Assembly: GCF_964031115.1 (NCBI RefSeq) | Contig: NZ_OZ035006.1 | Location: 496,001 to 560,000 of the forward strand | Direction: 5' to 3' | Origin: Spiroplasma endosymbiont of Clivina fossor | GTDB taxonomy: Bacteria; Bacillota_I; Bacilli_A; Mycoplasmatales; Nriv7 | Length of the DNA stretch: 64,000 nt | Shown: positions 32,968 to 44,432 of the stretch, piece by piece | How positions within the stretch are numbered: the first letter of the stretch is position 1 | Layout of the letters: every line of letters starts with the position of its first letter | Translations under genes and position numbers: made by a program | Notes under the pieces: model-generated | What the model was told of the DNA's origin: nothing | What the model saw: the letters and a program-made list of their open reading frames with translations, nothing else | Databases searched by the model: none

Positions 32968-33610
32968 ATTATATAAATCCTTACGGAAATGAAAAATCGT
33001 GGCTTACAAGATATTCTTTGTTGCTTGTAGCGATAATTTAACTGGAATGTCTGATGCAATATAGAAGCTGTGTTCCCAAAAACACAGCACCAATTATGCA
33101 TCGTTCATCAAATTCGTAATAGTTTAAAATTTGTCCCTTACAAAGATCGCAAACTTGTAGCTAATGATTTAAAATCAATTTATACAGCAATTAATGAAGA
33201 AATAGCGCTAGTTGCTTTAGATCATTTTTCAGAAAAATGAAATAAAAAGTATCCACAAATTACTAAATCATGAAAAAATAACTGAAATAATTTAATAATT
33301 TTTCTTGAATATCCTCAAGAATTTAGAAGGATTATTTACACAACTAATGCGATTGAATCTGTTAATAGTCAACTAAGAAAAGTCATTAAGAATAAAAAGA
33401 TTTTTCCTAATGACGCATCAGTTTTTAAAATATTTTATTTAGCATTTCAAAATATGGTTAAGAAATGAACGATGCCAATTCAAAATTGGGGTAGTGCAAT
33501 TTCACATTTAATGATAAAATTTGAGGACAGAGTGAATTTAAGTTAATTACTTAGAGACACAGTTAATTGTACAGTCCCTTGAAAAAAAACATTAGTAATT
33601 AATTAAATTT

Positions 33611-33635
33611 AAAAACAGCACATCGTGCTGTTTTT
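33611..33635. terminator. Hairpin terminator shared by gatB and ktrA
   Basis: AAAAACAGCAC (33611-33621) pairs with GTGCTGTTTTT around atc, with A and T runs on the two sides, so it can end transcription from both directions between convergent genes. Confidence 0.85.
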
Positions 33636-34323
33636 AAATATCTTCGGTTTCTTTTGCTCCCGTAATGTATTCGTGAATTTCTTGGATGTATTTGTTTTTA
33701 GCAATGAATAGCACTTCGTCCCCATAGCTAAGAATGGTATCAGCATCGGGTAGGATAATTTTTTTGTTGTGTTTAATGTGAATGATGTTAACTCTTTTGT
33801 TGTTAATTAGTTTGATTTCTTCAAGGGGTTTTCCTAAGATAATTTTGTTTGTGGCTTCAACTAAACTAATGCTAAATTCACCATCAACATCTTTAATGTC
33901 AACTTCTAGACCTCATAGGGCTTTTAGGGCAGTTTGTCTTCCTGAGGAAATATCGGGTTTGACAATTTGATTAATCCCAATTGCTCGTAAAATCTTTTCA
34001 TGAGGATTGTTAATAGCTTTAGCAATGATATTGGTGGTTTCTAATTCTTTTAGGTTAACAGCTACTAGAACTGATGATTGAATATTGCTACCGATAGCAA
34101 TAATAATGTCATTAATATTTTTAATTCCAATACTTTCTAATGCTTCTAAGTCAGTGGCATCTAATTCGTAGCCGTTAATGTTAGCAAAATTTCCCGTAAT
34201 TTTTCTGATTTTACTATTATCTTGATCAATAACAATGACATTGTGGTTCATTGATGCTAATGTTTCTGCAACTGCTGTGCCGAAATTACCTAAACCAATT
34301 ATACAAAATTCTTTTGCTGCCAT
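33634..34323 (-). CDS. ktrA: Potassium uptake regulatory protein KtrA/TrkA type, 229 aa
   Basis: Cytoplasmic ring-forming gate of a KtrB-type K+ channel. N-terminal Rossmann (RCK-N) domain with GLGNFGTAVAETLA and acidic end of the second strand (VIVIDQD), YELDATDLEALE, then an RCK-C domain (ISLVEATNKIILGKPLEEI...ILPDADTILSYGDEVLFIA). Usual single-RCK length. ATG 34323 follows AAGAGGTG; a TATAAT box at about 34364-34369 reads in this direction. The membrane partner ktrB is not in the window. Confidence 0.9.
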
Positions 34324-34408
34324 TATTTAACACCTCTTATATATTTGAAACTATTACCACAAAATTATACTATATTTTATCTTAAAATAATAATCTAAGT
34401 ATTTTAAT

Positions 34409-34563
34409 GGTCGCGTTTAGTTTTCTTAGGTATTACTTTGAAAAAGTAAAACAATCAGCTAATTATATTATTTAATTACTAAACTAAGCCTGCCTTTCTT
34501 GTTATTGTCATTTTTATTCGTTACCATTTTATCATATTATTGAATTTTTACACAATAAAAAAA
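34409..34563 (-). mobile_element. End fragment of an ISLre2/UPF0236 element
   Basis: Matches, inverted, the right end at about 16450-16612 with several substitutions, starting GGTCGCGTTTAGTTTTCTTA. The transposase gene is absent; the fragment is cut by an IS1595-like end. Confidence 0.75.
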
Positions 34564-34596
34564 TTTTAATTTTGTCGAAAACTCTTGATATTTATT
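34564..34596 (+). mobile_element. Left-end fragment of an IS1595-like element (33 bp)
   Basis: The left terminal repeat and six further bases (to tttatt), then the IS5-like copy 5 begins. The continuation of the same IS1595 sequence (attgaatatac) is found at 60860, beyond another IS5-like copy, 26 kb away. Confidence 0.8.
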
Positions 34597-35664
34597 AGAC
34601 TTCTTGCAAAATTAATATGATAATTATAATTTTTAAATTTAAAATAAATATAAAAGTGTTATTAAAATAATTTTTAGATTATTTTTACAAATATTTTGTC
34701 ATTAAAACATAATAAAAATTATTATTTACAATAAAAAAAGACTGAAATTTTAAATTATCAAATATATTTAAACTAATAGTTGTAAATTATAAATTGAAGC
34801 TATTAAATTAAATCTTAAAGCAAATCTTTTTCTACGATTTCGATATTTTTCACTAATAATTTTAAATTTTTTAAGTATAGCAAAAACATTTTCAATAACA
34901 ATTCTCATTTTTGAAATTCGCTCATTATTTTGCTTTTCTTCTTTATTTAAAGGGTTTTTCTTTGATTTTCTTTTAGGAATTAAAACATTATGATTAATTT
35001 TTTGTATGCCTTGATAACCTAAATCCACTAAAACAGTTGTTTCTGGTAAAAATTTAATTTTTGAATCTTTTAAAATTTTAAAGTCATGGTTTTTACCATA
35101 AGAAAAATCAGAACTAATAATTTTTTTACTATCTTTTTCAATTATAACTTGTGTTTTTATTGTGTGTTTTTTCTTTTTTCCTGAGTAGTGCTGTTTTTGT
35201 CTTTTTTTGGGCGTTGGATTTGGCTTTCAGTTACATCAATTATAACAGTCTTATCTTTGAAATAATCTTTTAATAGTGATTTTTGACCAGTAAGTTGTTG
35301 AAAATTAGGGTGTTTTATTAAAGTGTCTTCAATTCATTTGATATTTCTATAACAACTACTTTCACTAATATCATAACTTTTTGCAATATGAAAATAAGTT
35401 CTATATTCTCTTCAATATTCTAAAGTCATTAAAATACGATTTTCTAATGATAATTTATTGGTTCTTCCGCGACGAAATCTCTTTTTTAATTCTTCTATTT
35501 TTAAAATTTCTAGCATTTTATTAAAAGTAGTATGTTTAATACCAGTTAATCTTAAAAAATTTTTATCACTTATTTGATTATTTTTTTTAAATTTCATTTA
35601 AATTCCACCTTTTTATTAAAAACAACAATTCAATTATATTTTAAATTAATTTTGCAAGAAGTCT
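34597..35664 (-). mobile_element. IS5-family element, copy 5, 1068 bp, with unmatched flanks
   Basis: Complete element. Left flank ends ATT, right flank begins AAT, so there is no target duplication; the two flanks come from different loci. Confidence 0.9.
34768..35597 (-). CDS. IS5-family transposase, -1 frameshifted, copy 5
   Basis: ATG 35597 to stop 34768; same as 3148-3977. Confidence 0.85.
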
Positions 35665-36346
35665 AATATTAAATCCGATATTTTTTATTCCTGCGGTTAT
35701 TGGTCCAGTATTATTGGTGATTTGAACTTGATTATGAATGATGTTAGGGTATGTTCCTTATGCTTTCACTGCAAATGTCTTTTCTTGCTCCTGTGGGCGT
35801 TGGTGCCATTTTAGCAACATCAAGTTGGAAAGCAATTATTTTAGTATTTTCTAATTTAATATTAGGGATGGTAATTTATGTGCCTTTTATATTAATTGCT
35901 AATAGTATAGCTAAGAAAAATGGTAATGCTGTTAATTTAGGATATTTAGGTACGATTCATTATTTTTTTACTGGTAAAAACTTTCAAGATTTACGATATC
36001 AAGAAATTAGGAATAAGCATCGTAGTGAATATCAAATTTTAAAGAAAAATGATGCTTCAATTGAGGAAAAGCAAAGGTTACGAGAGAAACATATTCAAGA
36101 ATGAATTATTTATCGTAAATTTCTTAAAAAAAACGCATTGAAATTAAAAAACGCCAACAACAAGAAAAATTACAGCAAAAAATTGAATTAAAGGAACAGC
36201 GAACTAAAGTATCTGCTAATAAAAACAAGGATAAAAAAGAGAAAAACTTATTAAGAAAAATAATCAAGATTTGAAAAAAAGCAAAAAAGGCTTCTAAAAA
36301 GGCTAAACTAAAATCTCAAAACAGAATTAAAAGAAAGAAAAAATAA
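35665..36346 (+). pseudogene. PTS cellobiose/lactose-type IIC, C-terminal fragment with frameshifts
   Basis: The 5' part of the gene is gone beyond the IS5-like copy. The remaining start reads LNPIFFIPAVIGPVLLVIWTW...GYVPY, then a one-base shift near 35760 leads to APVGVGAILATSSWKAIILVFSNLI and VIYVPFILIANSIAKK, the typical C-terminal helices of cellobiose-type IIC permeases. A long Lys/Glu-rich tail follows with a second shift near 36130 (run of A) and ends KSQNRIKRKKK at 36346. Membrane sugar permease in origin, not functional as it stands. Confidence 0.75.
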
Positions 36347-36381
36347 AAAACTTTATCTTTTATTGATAAAGTTTTTTATTG
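36344..36381 (+). terminator. Hairpin terminator
   Basis: AAAAAACTTTATC pairs with GATAAAGTTTTTT around a 7-base loop, with a T run, directly after the broken permease gene. Confidence 0.82.
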
Positions 36382-36403
36382 AAAATTGCGATTTTCTAGT
36401 GGC

Positions 36404-36432
36404 AACATATCCAAAAAGAGATATGTTATAAT
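36404..36432 (+). promoter_or_regulatory. tpiA promoter with overlapping inverted repeat
   Basis: TGTTATAAT extended -10 box at 36424-36432. AACATAT (36404-36410) and ATATGTT (36421-36427) form an inverted repeat spanning the -35 to -10 space, so a regulator could bind over the promoter. Confidence 0.55.
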
Positions 36433-36467
36433 CAAAGAGGAAAACAATTAAGAAAGGAATTATTTAA

Positions 36468-37205
36468 ATGCGTAAACCAATTATTATCGGTAATTGAAAA
36501 ATGTATAAAAATATTAATGAAACAAAAGATTTTATTTTGCAAATTGAACAGAAAATGATAAATCAGAATATTGATGTTGGAATTGCTGTTAGTTTTCCTT
36601 TATTGGAAACATCTATTCGTGAGACTAGTAAATTAATTATTAGTGCTCAAAATTGTCATTTTGAAAATGATGGTGCATTTACGGGAGAGGTGTCACCATT
36701 ATTGTTAAAAACTATGAATGTTTCCTATGTTGTATTAGGACATTCTGAAAGAAGAAGTCTTTTTAATGAAAGTAATAAGATTATTAACAAAAAGGTTTTA
36801 AAGGCTTTAGAAAATAATTTAAAAATTATTCTTTGTTGTGGTGAAACGGAAGAAGAATATATTAATAAGCAAACAGAAGTAGTTGTTGCTCAGCAATTAA
36901 AGATAGCATTAGAAAATGTTAGTGAGAAACAGTTAGCACAAATTGTTATTGCTTATGAACCGGTTTGAGCTATTGGAACTGGAAAAACAGCAACAGTAGA
37001 AGTAGCACAACAAGTTTGTCAGTTTATTCGTAAATATATAATGGAAATATATAATGTTGCTCTAAGTAATAAGATTAGGCTTCAATATGGTGGTTCTGTT
37101 AAACCAGATAATATTAAAGCACTTTTAGAACAACCAGATATTGATGGAGCATTAGTTGGTGGTGCATCATTGCAAGTGGATTCATTCTTGCAATTAATTT
37201 CTTAA
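36468..37205 (+). CDS. tpiA: Triosephosphate isomerase, 245 aa
   Basis: Interconverts dihydroxyacetone phosphate and glyceraldehyde 3-phosphate in glycolysis, the main ATP source of spiroplasmas. ATG 36468 after AGAAAGGAAT. Visible catalytic parts: Lys in GNWKM, His in VLGHSERR, Glu in IAYEPVWAIGTGKTA, and the phosphate-binding QYGGSVKPDN and GALVGGASL. Complete and of normal length; gpmI follows after the broken HAD gene. Confidence 0.97.
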
Positions 37206-37219
37206 TTAATTTCTACGGA

Positions 37220-38054
37220 GTGATAAATAGTAGGAATATTAAAGTAATTGCAATTGATATTGATGGCACTTTATTAACTGATAAAGGAAAAATATTAGAT
37301 GATACTAGGGAAGCTATTATTCGAGTACAAGAGAAAGGCATTAAAGTTGTTTTAGCAACGGGGAGGGCACCTCTCTAGTGCAGCACTTTTATATGCTCAG
37401 CAATTAAAGTTAGATGAGTATGCATAACATATTATTTGTTTTAACGGTTGTGTTATTTATGATTTAAAAACTAAAAAGAATATTTGAAATGCTCATTTAA
37501 ATGAAGAAGATACAAAATATATTTATGAAATTATTAAAAAATATGATTTGAATTTTTGAGGTTATGGTTTAAAAAATTCTGCCTATACAAGAAAAAAATC
37601 TGTTGCAATTATGCGAGAAGCAGAAATAAATCCTAAATATAAGTTAAAGATTTTAAATGATTGGCAAGCATTGCCAGCTTGTTATACATTAACTATTAGT
37701 TTAGATGATTTAGAGGATATGATTTGTGAAAATTTTAAAATTGAAATTGAAGCTAATAAACGAATTAGAATAACATCGTCATCGTTAGAAAAACATCAAT
37801 ATTTAGAGATTATGCCAGCAAATTTTGATAAATCTAAAGCTTTAAAGTTTCTTGTGAATAAATGACATCTTAAACTAAAAAATTGTATGGCAATTGGTGA
37901 TTCTTTAAATGATTATGAAATGTTACAAAAAGCTGGTTTAGGAATAATGATGAAAAATGGTTATTCAGATTTAATAAAAGTAGCAACAGATATGTGTGAT
38001 AGTAATAATAAAAATGGTGTTGGTAAAGCGATACTTAAATATATTTTAAAATAA
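37220..38054 (+). pseudogene. Cof-type HAD family phosphatase, broken
   Basis: Motif I AIDIDGTLL, motif II region VVLATGRAP, the cap domain and the C-terminal AIGDSLNDYEML are all readable, so this was a Cof/YidA-like sugar-phosphate phosphatase. It is damaged by a frameshift near 37370 (CCTCTCTAG) and an in-frame TAA at about 37426 (DEYA-stop). The only start in frame is GTG 37220, overlapping GGAG, which is weak. It lies between tpiA and gpmI. Confidence 0.82.
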
Positions 38055-38083
38055 TATTGATGAAAATAAGAGAAGGAAAGAGA

Positions 38084-39619
38084 ATGATGAGAACTAAAAA
38101 TCCAATATTATTAGCAATTTTAGATGGTTTTGGCATTGCTACTGAACAAGCTTCTAATGCGGTTACGAAAGCTAAGATGGAACATTTTAAATATTTACAA
38201 AGTACTTATCCGTCATTAGCAATTCATGCTTCAGGAAAATGAGTTGGTTTACCAGATGGACAAATGGGAAACTCGGAAGTGGGTCATTTGCATATTGGTG
38301 CGGGAAGAATTTTATATCAATCATTATCGCTAATTAATAATGCTATTGGTGATAAATCTTTTTATGAAAATCCAGCTCTGTTAGCTGCTATTTATCAAGC
38401 TAAAAGTAATAATTCGCGATTGCATATTATTGGTTTATTATCTGATGGTGGTGTTCATTCGCATATTAATCATTTATTAGCAATTTTGACAATGGCAAAA
38501 GAACAGCAGTTTAAAGATGTTTATGTGCATGCGATTTTAGATGGTCGTGATACTAAACAGGATGTTGCTAAAGAGTACTTAACAAAGTTAATGTCTGTGA
38601 TGAATGAATTACAAGTTGGATATTTATCTAGTATTTCGGGAAGATATTACGCAATGGATCGTGACCAACGATGAGAGCGAATGAAGTTAGCGTATGATGT
38701 CATTATGCAACGGAATGGCGCTAGTTTTAGTAATCCTTTAACATATATTGATGATGAGTATGCTTGTTCTCGTAATGATGAATTTATTATTCCGGCATAT
38801 AATGAACAAGTTGCTAATGGTTATATTAAAGATAATGATAGTGTAATTTTTACTAATTTCCGTCCTGACCGTGCTATTCAATTAGCTGCGGCAATAACTA
38901 ATCGTGAATATGTGTGAAATTCAGAAGTAGTTCGTAATAATTTATTTTTTGTAACAATGACAGAATATAGTGTTGATGTTAAAGCTAATCAAATTGCTTT
39001 TCAAAGTCAAAATGTGAATAATGGTCTTGGTGAATGAATTAGTAAGCAAGGATTAGAACAATTACGAATTGCTGAAACCGAAAAATATGCTCATGTTACT
39101 TATTTCTTTGATGGTGGCAGAGATATTATGTTTTCTGGTGAAGACCGCATATTAGTTTCTTCACCACGAGTTGCCACTTATGATTTAAAACCAGAAATGG
39201 CTGCCAACGAAGTTGCTAAGGAATTAATTAGTAAAATTAAAATGCAAAAATATGATTTGATTGTTCTTAATTTTGCTAATCCTGATATGGTAGGTCATAC
39301 TGGTAATTTATTAGCTACTATTAAAGCATTACAAGTAGTTGATAAATGTTTAAAAGAAATATATGAACCATTAAAATCGTTAGGGGGCATTATGGTATTA
39401 ACAGCTGATCATGGTAATGCTGAAATTATGATTGATGAGACGGGTGATATTAATAAGAAACATACTTCACAGTTAGTGCCATTAGTTATTACTAAATCAG
39501 ATTTAAAATTGGTAACAAATACCGATATTAGTTTAGCAAATATTGCTCCAACAATTTGTAATTTATTAGGAATTAGCATTCCTGATGAAATGACAAGTAA
39601 ATCAATTATTAAAAAATAA
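38084..39619 (+). CDS. gpmI: 2,3-bisphosphoglycerate-independent phosphoglycerate mutase, 511 aa
   Basis: Converts 3-phosphoglycerate to 2-phosphoglycerate with two metal ions. ATG 38084 chosen because AGAAGGAAAG lies just upstream; the longer frame from 38057 has no ribosome site. Family signatures: ILDGFG, MGNSEVGHLHIGAGR with the phosphoserine, GLLSDGGVHSH, AILDGRDT, ISGRYYAMDRDQRWER, NFRPDRA, FFDGGRD, NFANPDMVGHTG and TADHGNAE. Full length with TGA as Trp. Glycolytic partner of tpiA nearby. Confidence 0.97.
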
Positions 39620-40100
39620 CTTTATTTTGAAGGGAGGTAAATATATGCCAGAAGATAAAAAAGTTGATATTTTAAAGGATTTTTTTAGTATTTCAATTTG
39701 ACAATCGTTAGTTATTATTTTAATTTTCGTTGTTTTAGTTATAAGTTTAGAAATTTTAGTTAAGTTAACTAAAATGCGATTTAGTTTTCGAATTTTTACT
39801 GCTATTGGTGGGGGGTTATCTTTGCCATTGGTATTCAAGCGATATTAGGTTTTCCTAATGATGATAGTGCTACTAGTATTTGAAAGAAATTCTTAGAGGA
39901 TAAAAAAAAACAGAAAATCCTAATTACAATCTTTGGTTGCATCAAGTTATTACTTGGATAACATTGTTAAAAACTATTTTTATTAATGGAATGTTGATGT
40001 TATCTGTTCCCGTTGTATTTTTAGCAATTGCTCGGGTGGTTGTTAAACCACATACTAGTGGTTTAACAACAATGACAATTAAAAAAAGGCATTATTATTT

Positions 40101-41246
40101 TTTTAATTTTGTCGAAAACTCTTGATAAAATAAAAAAAATCATCAACTTGATAATTTTAAAAGGCTTTTATGTAAAATTACTATTTTTACTTTAACTTTT
40201 TTATACATTAAAATATAATACCGCTGTTTGTTGGTTTGGAGTTAAACCCTTATGTTGGTATTTTCATTTTCAGAGATTTAAATAATTTTGAATATTAGTA
40301 AAACCTAAACCATGATAATGAATTAAGGCTTCTTTAAGACTAGATTGTAATTTACTGATTTTATTTAAGTTACGATAACTAGCTTCAGGATTAATTGTTG
40401 TTTTAGTTACACATAAAGTAGAATTTGTTTGTTTTGCTACTAAAAAATATAATTTTTGCATATCAGAAGTAATAATTGAATTTTCGTTAATTAATTCTTT
40501 GTTCATATTTTCAATAACTCATTGTTTTTGTAAACGTTTGGTGTTTGTGGATTTAACATAAATATTGTTATTATTATCAATTGCCATTTGAATACAGCAT
40601 TTAGTATTAGTTGCGAATGGGTCAAGGTGAATTCTTCGTGGATCAGTTTTATATTTGAAATTTCCTTTATGAATTTCTTTAATAAATGTTTCATCGATTT
40701 GGATTTTACCAGATAATTTTTTAAATTTTAATTGGGTATTTTCTAATTGTTTTGATTTCATTAATTTTTGACGATTATATCAAGCAGTTTTTAATGTAGT
40801 TTTAATAAAACGAGAAATTGTTTTACTAGATTGCCCCAGCAATGAAATTTGAATCAATAAATTTCATTGTTCATAATTTAAATGACTTCAATAAATAAAA
40901 TGATTACGAAAAGCGTCAAAACTTGCACGGCAATTTTTACATAAATATTTTTGTTTTCCTTCTGAATTATGTCCATTTTTAACGCAATGGTAAGATTCAC
41001 ATTTAGGGCATTTAATACCTTGCGCTCTAAATTTTTGATCAATTTCATTTAAACGTTTTTGTTTTTTTATTAATTCTGCTTGTTGTTTGACTTTTTCATA
41101 AAATTCTAAAAATTGATCATCTGTTAAAGTATTTACTAGTTCTTGAATTATTTTTTCCATAATTATTATCCACCTCTATCATATTAAAAATATACCTAAA
41201 ATTAAGTATATTCAATAAATATCAAGAGTTTTCGACAAAATTAAAA
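40101..41246 (-). mobile_element. IS1595-like element, complete, 1146 bp
   Basis: 27-bp terminal repeats; target duplication tattattt at 40093-40100 and 41247-41254, within the symporter gene. Confidence 0.93.
40201..41160 (-). CDS. IS1595-family transposase, intact
   Basis: ATG 41160 to TAA 40201, 319 aa, all motifs as in 253-1212; Gln instead of His before GIKCPKC. Confidence 0.88.
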
Positions 41247-41528
41247 TATTATTTTATTAATTAATGTTGCTGTTGCTTATATGGTGACATATTTAGTTGG
41301 TATGTTATTAGACATTGGTAGTGGTTTAAATTTACAACCAGAAGGAATGCGTGATGAAACTACAGTTAAGGAATTACCAGAAGTAATTAGTAACTTATAT
41401 GCCAGCAAATTTTATTGGGGCTTTTGTTGGGGGAGCGATTATTCCCGTAATGGTTATTGCGGCGTTAGTTGGGTATGGGTATGCGATTAAAAAGCAAAGC
41501 AAACGGTATGAACGAGAGAGGAGAGAAA

Positions 41529-41717
41529 TGGGGACTGTACAATTAACTGTGTCTCTAAGTAATTAACTTAAATTCACTCTGTCCTCAAATTTTATCATTA
41601 AATGTGAAATTACACTACCCCAATTTTGAATTGGCATCGTTCATTTCTTAACCATATTTTGAAATGCTAAATAAAATATTTTTTTTATTTTATCAAGAGT
41701 TTTCGACAAAATTAAAA
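41529..41717. mobile_element. IS debris: IS256 right-end fragment joined to IS1595 right-end fragment
   Basis: 41529-41679 matches, inverted, the last ~150 bp of the IS256 element (gggactgtac...). At about 41680 it changes to the last ~38 bp of an IS1595-like element in plus orientation, ending at 41717. No target duplications, so this is a deletion or recombination scar. Confidence 0.78.
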
Positions 41718-42457
41718 GAATTTGTTTGTTTTGCTACTAAAAAATATAATTTTTGTATATCAGAAGTAATAATTGAATTTTCGTTAATTAATTCTTTGTT
41801 CATATTTTCAATAACTCATTGTTTTTGTAAACGTTTGGTGTTTGTGGATTTAACATAAATATTGTTATTATTATCAATTGCCATTTGAATACAGCATTTA
41901 GTATTAGTTGCGAATGGGTCAAGGTGAATTCTTCGTGGATCAGTTTTATATTTGAAATTTCCTTTATGGATTTCTTTAATAAATGTTTCATCGATTTGGA
42001 TTTTACCAGATAATTTTTTAAATTTTAATTGGGTATTTTCTAATTGTTTTGATTTCATTAATTTTTGACGATTATATCAAGCAGTTTTTAATGTAGTTTT
42101 AATAAAACGAGAAATTGTTTTACTAGATTGCCCCAGCAATGAAATTTGAATCAATAAATTTCATTGTTCATAATTTAAATGACTTCAATAAATAAAATGA
42201 TTACGAAAAGCGTCAAAACTTGCACGGCAATTTTTACATAAATATTTTTGTTTTCCTTCTGAATTATGTCCATTTTTAACGCAATGGTAAGATTCACATT
42301 TAGGGCATTTAATACCTTGCACTCTAAATTTTTGATCAATTTCATTTAAACGTTTTTGTTTTTTTATTAATTCTGCTTGTTGTTTGACTTTTTCATAAAA
42401 TTCTAAAAATTGATCATCTGTTAAAGTATTTACTAGTTCTTGAATTATTTTTTCCAT
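41718..42457 (-). pseudogene. IS1595-family transposase, 3'-truncated
   Basis: ATG 42457; reads as 253-1212 through VAKQTNS, where the frame leaves the element. One substitution: Val replaces Ala in KFRVQGIKC. Confidence 0.85.
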
Positions 42458-42542
42458 AATTATTATCCACCTCTATCATATTAAAATATACCTAAAATTA
42501 AGTATATTCAATAAATATCAAGAGTTTTCGACAAAATTAAAA
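41718..42542 (-). mobile_element. IS1595-like element, 5' part only
   Basis: Has the left terminal repeat (ending 42542) and the transposase start, but lacks about 320 bp of the 3' side, which is replaced by the scar at 41680-41717. Confidence 0.88.
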
Positions 42543-42660
42543 AATTTTTACAACAAAAATCATACATAAGAAATATATACTTAATTTGAATATTGAAATA
42601 ATTTATAGTAAATGATTATTTTTTCTTTTTTAAAAAATACCTAAGAAAACTAAACGCGAT
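42543..42660 (-). repeat. 118-bp element remnant, copy 1 of 3
   Basis: Non-coding repeat ending AATACCTAAGAAAACTAAAC-GCGA. Copies at 49473-49591 (inverted to this one) and 55371-55489 (same orientation) match almost base for base. Its outer 26 bases equal the right end of the ISLre2 element (16612), so it may be that element's other end. Confidence 0.82.
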
Positions 42661-42734
42661 CTTTATTAAAAATAAGATATTACTTTAAATTTATAGTAAA
42701 ATTAATAAAGATTAACAATTAATAGGAGGAAAGT

Positions 42735-44432
42735 ATGGCGTATCAAAAAGAATACCAAAAATGATTAAATAATAATGATTTGGAACCACAATTAAGAGAA
42801 CAATTAATTGCAATGAATGAAAAAGAAATTATTGATGCTTTTAGTAATTCATTAAGTTTTGGTACAGCAGGAATTCGTGGGGTTATGGGACCTGGAATTG
42901 CAAGAATGAATATTTATAATATTAGAAAGGCAACAATTGCTTTTATCCAATATTTACAAAAACATTATGAAATGGATGAATTACAAAAAGGAATTGTTAT
43001 TGCGCATGATAATCGCCATTATTCATTAGAATTTAGTCAAGAAGTAGCTAATATTTTTACTAGTTATAGTATTCCCGTATACTTGTTTTCTAATAATGAT
43101 TTACGACCAACACCATTATTATCATATAGTGTGAGAAAATTAAATGCTTTAGCTGGTGCTGTCATTACTGCTAGTCATAATCCGCCAGAATATAATGGTT
43201 TTAAAATTTATGATGAAAATGGTTGTCAATTTTTACCAGTTGTTACTGATGAAGTTGGTAATAATATGGAAAATATTGCTATTGAGGATGTGTTTAAGTT
43301 ACTAAAACCAATTCAAAAACAATTAATAAAAACTGTTCCCATTATTGTTGAAGAAGAATATATTAAAGATGTTAAAGCATTACAATTTTATCCTCATGAA
43401 CAAAAGGATATTAAGATAGTTTTTTCTAATCAGCACGGTACTAGTCGTGATTGAGTAATGAGGGTTTTACAAAGTAGCAATTATCAAGTTATTCCTGTTA
43501 AAGAACAATGAGATTTTGATCCTAATTTTAGTAATACACCATCACCTAATCCAGAAGTTGCTGAATCTTTTACATTAGCTATTAAATATGCTAAAAAAAA
43601 TAATGCTGACTTAATTATTATTAATGACCCTGATAGTGATAGAATCGGCATTGCAGTTTTACATCATAATGAGTATTTTTTATTAAATGGTAATGAAACA
43701 GCACCAATTTTGTTAGAATACTTATTAAGTCATTATCAACAGCAAAAAATTATGCCATTGAACCCAGTAATGTATAATACTTTTGTTACTGGTCATTTAA
43801 GTGATTTGGTAGCAAAATCTTATGGTTGTGAAGTTATTAAAACATTAACTGGTTTTAAATGAATTGGTAATGAAATGGCAAAAGAAAAGACACGAAATAT
43901 AAATTTTGTTTTTGGTTTTGAAGAAGCATATGGTTATGTTGTTAAAGATTTAACTCGTGATAAAGATGGTATTGCCGCGGCAATGGTTGTTGCTGAGGCT
44001 TGTAATTATTATCGCCAACAAAATAAGTCATTAGTAGATGTTTTAGAAGATATTTATCAAAAATATGGATATTTTTTTTACTTTAATACGGTTAATGTTG
44101 TTTTAAAAGGTCCTAGTGGGCAAAAAGCAATTAAGACGATTTTAGCAAAGTTAAGAAAAGATTCAATTGTTAGTTTAAATAATATTAAATTAGCAAAAAA
44201 AGAAGATTATTTGCAAGGTTTATATAATATGCCTCCCCAAGATTTATTAAAATTTTATTTTAATGATGGTTCGTGGTTAGCAATAAGAGCTAGTGGTACC
44301 GAACCAAAAATTAAATTTTATTTTGTTTGTGTTGATAAATCAGTGAAAGCAGCAAAAATAAAAATGGAATTAATGTTTTCCGATTTAGAAAAAAATTATT
44401 TACATTTAAAGAAAGGGAAATTAGATGATTAA
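42735..44432 (+). CDS. pgcA: Phosphoglucomutase/phosphomannomutase, 565 aa
   Basis: Moves phosphate between C1 and C6 of hexoses, feeding glucose 6-phosphate to polysaccharide or glycolipid precursors, or the reverse. ATG 42735 after AATAGGAGGAAAG. Motifs: LSFGTAGIRGVMGPG, active Ser at about residue 147 in TASHNPPEYNG, metal loop DPDSDR, sugar-binding GFEEAYGY and the C-terminal RASGTEPKIKFY. Full length with TGA as Trp. yhaM starts eight bases before its stop. Confidence 0.93.

Larger units (their letters stand above)
31239..33546 (+). pseudogene. IS256-family transposase, degenerate and split
   Basis: ATG 31239 lies ahead of a twelve-A run that puts it out of phase with the main frame, as in copy 2. 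The N-terminal half (ATG 31381 on) is intact to the IS5-like insertion at 31900. The second half has single-base insertions near 33018 (TTCTTTG for TTCTTG) and 33061 (ATATAG for ATAG) and an extra segment at the junction, so it is dead regardless of the insertion. It ends at 33546. Confidence 0.82.
31171..33578 (+). mobile_element. IS256-family element, copy 3, at the 3' end of gatB, with nested IS5-like copy
   Basis: Left end GGGCCTGTCC at 31171 and right end acagtccc at 33578. Flanks ttgaaaac (31163-31170) and ttgaaaaa (33579-33586) match 7 of 8 bases as target duplication. It contains IS5-like copy 4 (31900-32967). Confidence 0.88.
39645..41528 (+). pseudogene. Dicarboxylate/amino acid:cation symporter (DAACS type), frameshifted and split
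   Basis: ATG 39645 after GGGAGG. Readable parts are a first helix (LVIILIFVVLVISLEILVKL), TAIGGG, then in other frames AIGIQAILGFPNDDS, LKTIFINGMLMLSVPVVFLAIARVV (typical of glutamate/dicarboxylate symporters) and, beyond the IS, NVAVAYMVTYLVGMLLDIGSG and ANFIGAFVGGAIIPVMVIAALVGYGYA. Shifts occur at the G run near 39810 and the A run near 39905, and another near 41400. An IS1595-like element (40101-41246) is inserted, and the 3' end is replaced by IS256 sequence at 41529. Confidence 0.8.

Noticed and set aside
41281-41490. A separate 69-codon gene
   Set aside because: It is the 3' remnant of the symporter gene with a frameshift (end of frame reads GFCWGSDYSRN instead of the symporter segment GAFVGGAIIPV).
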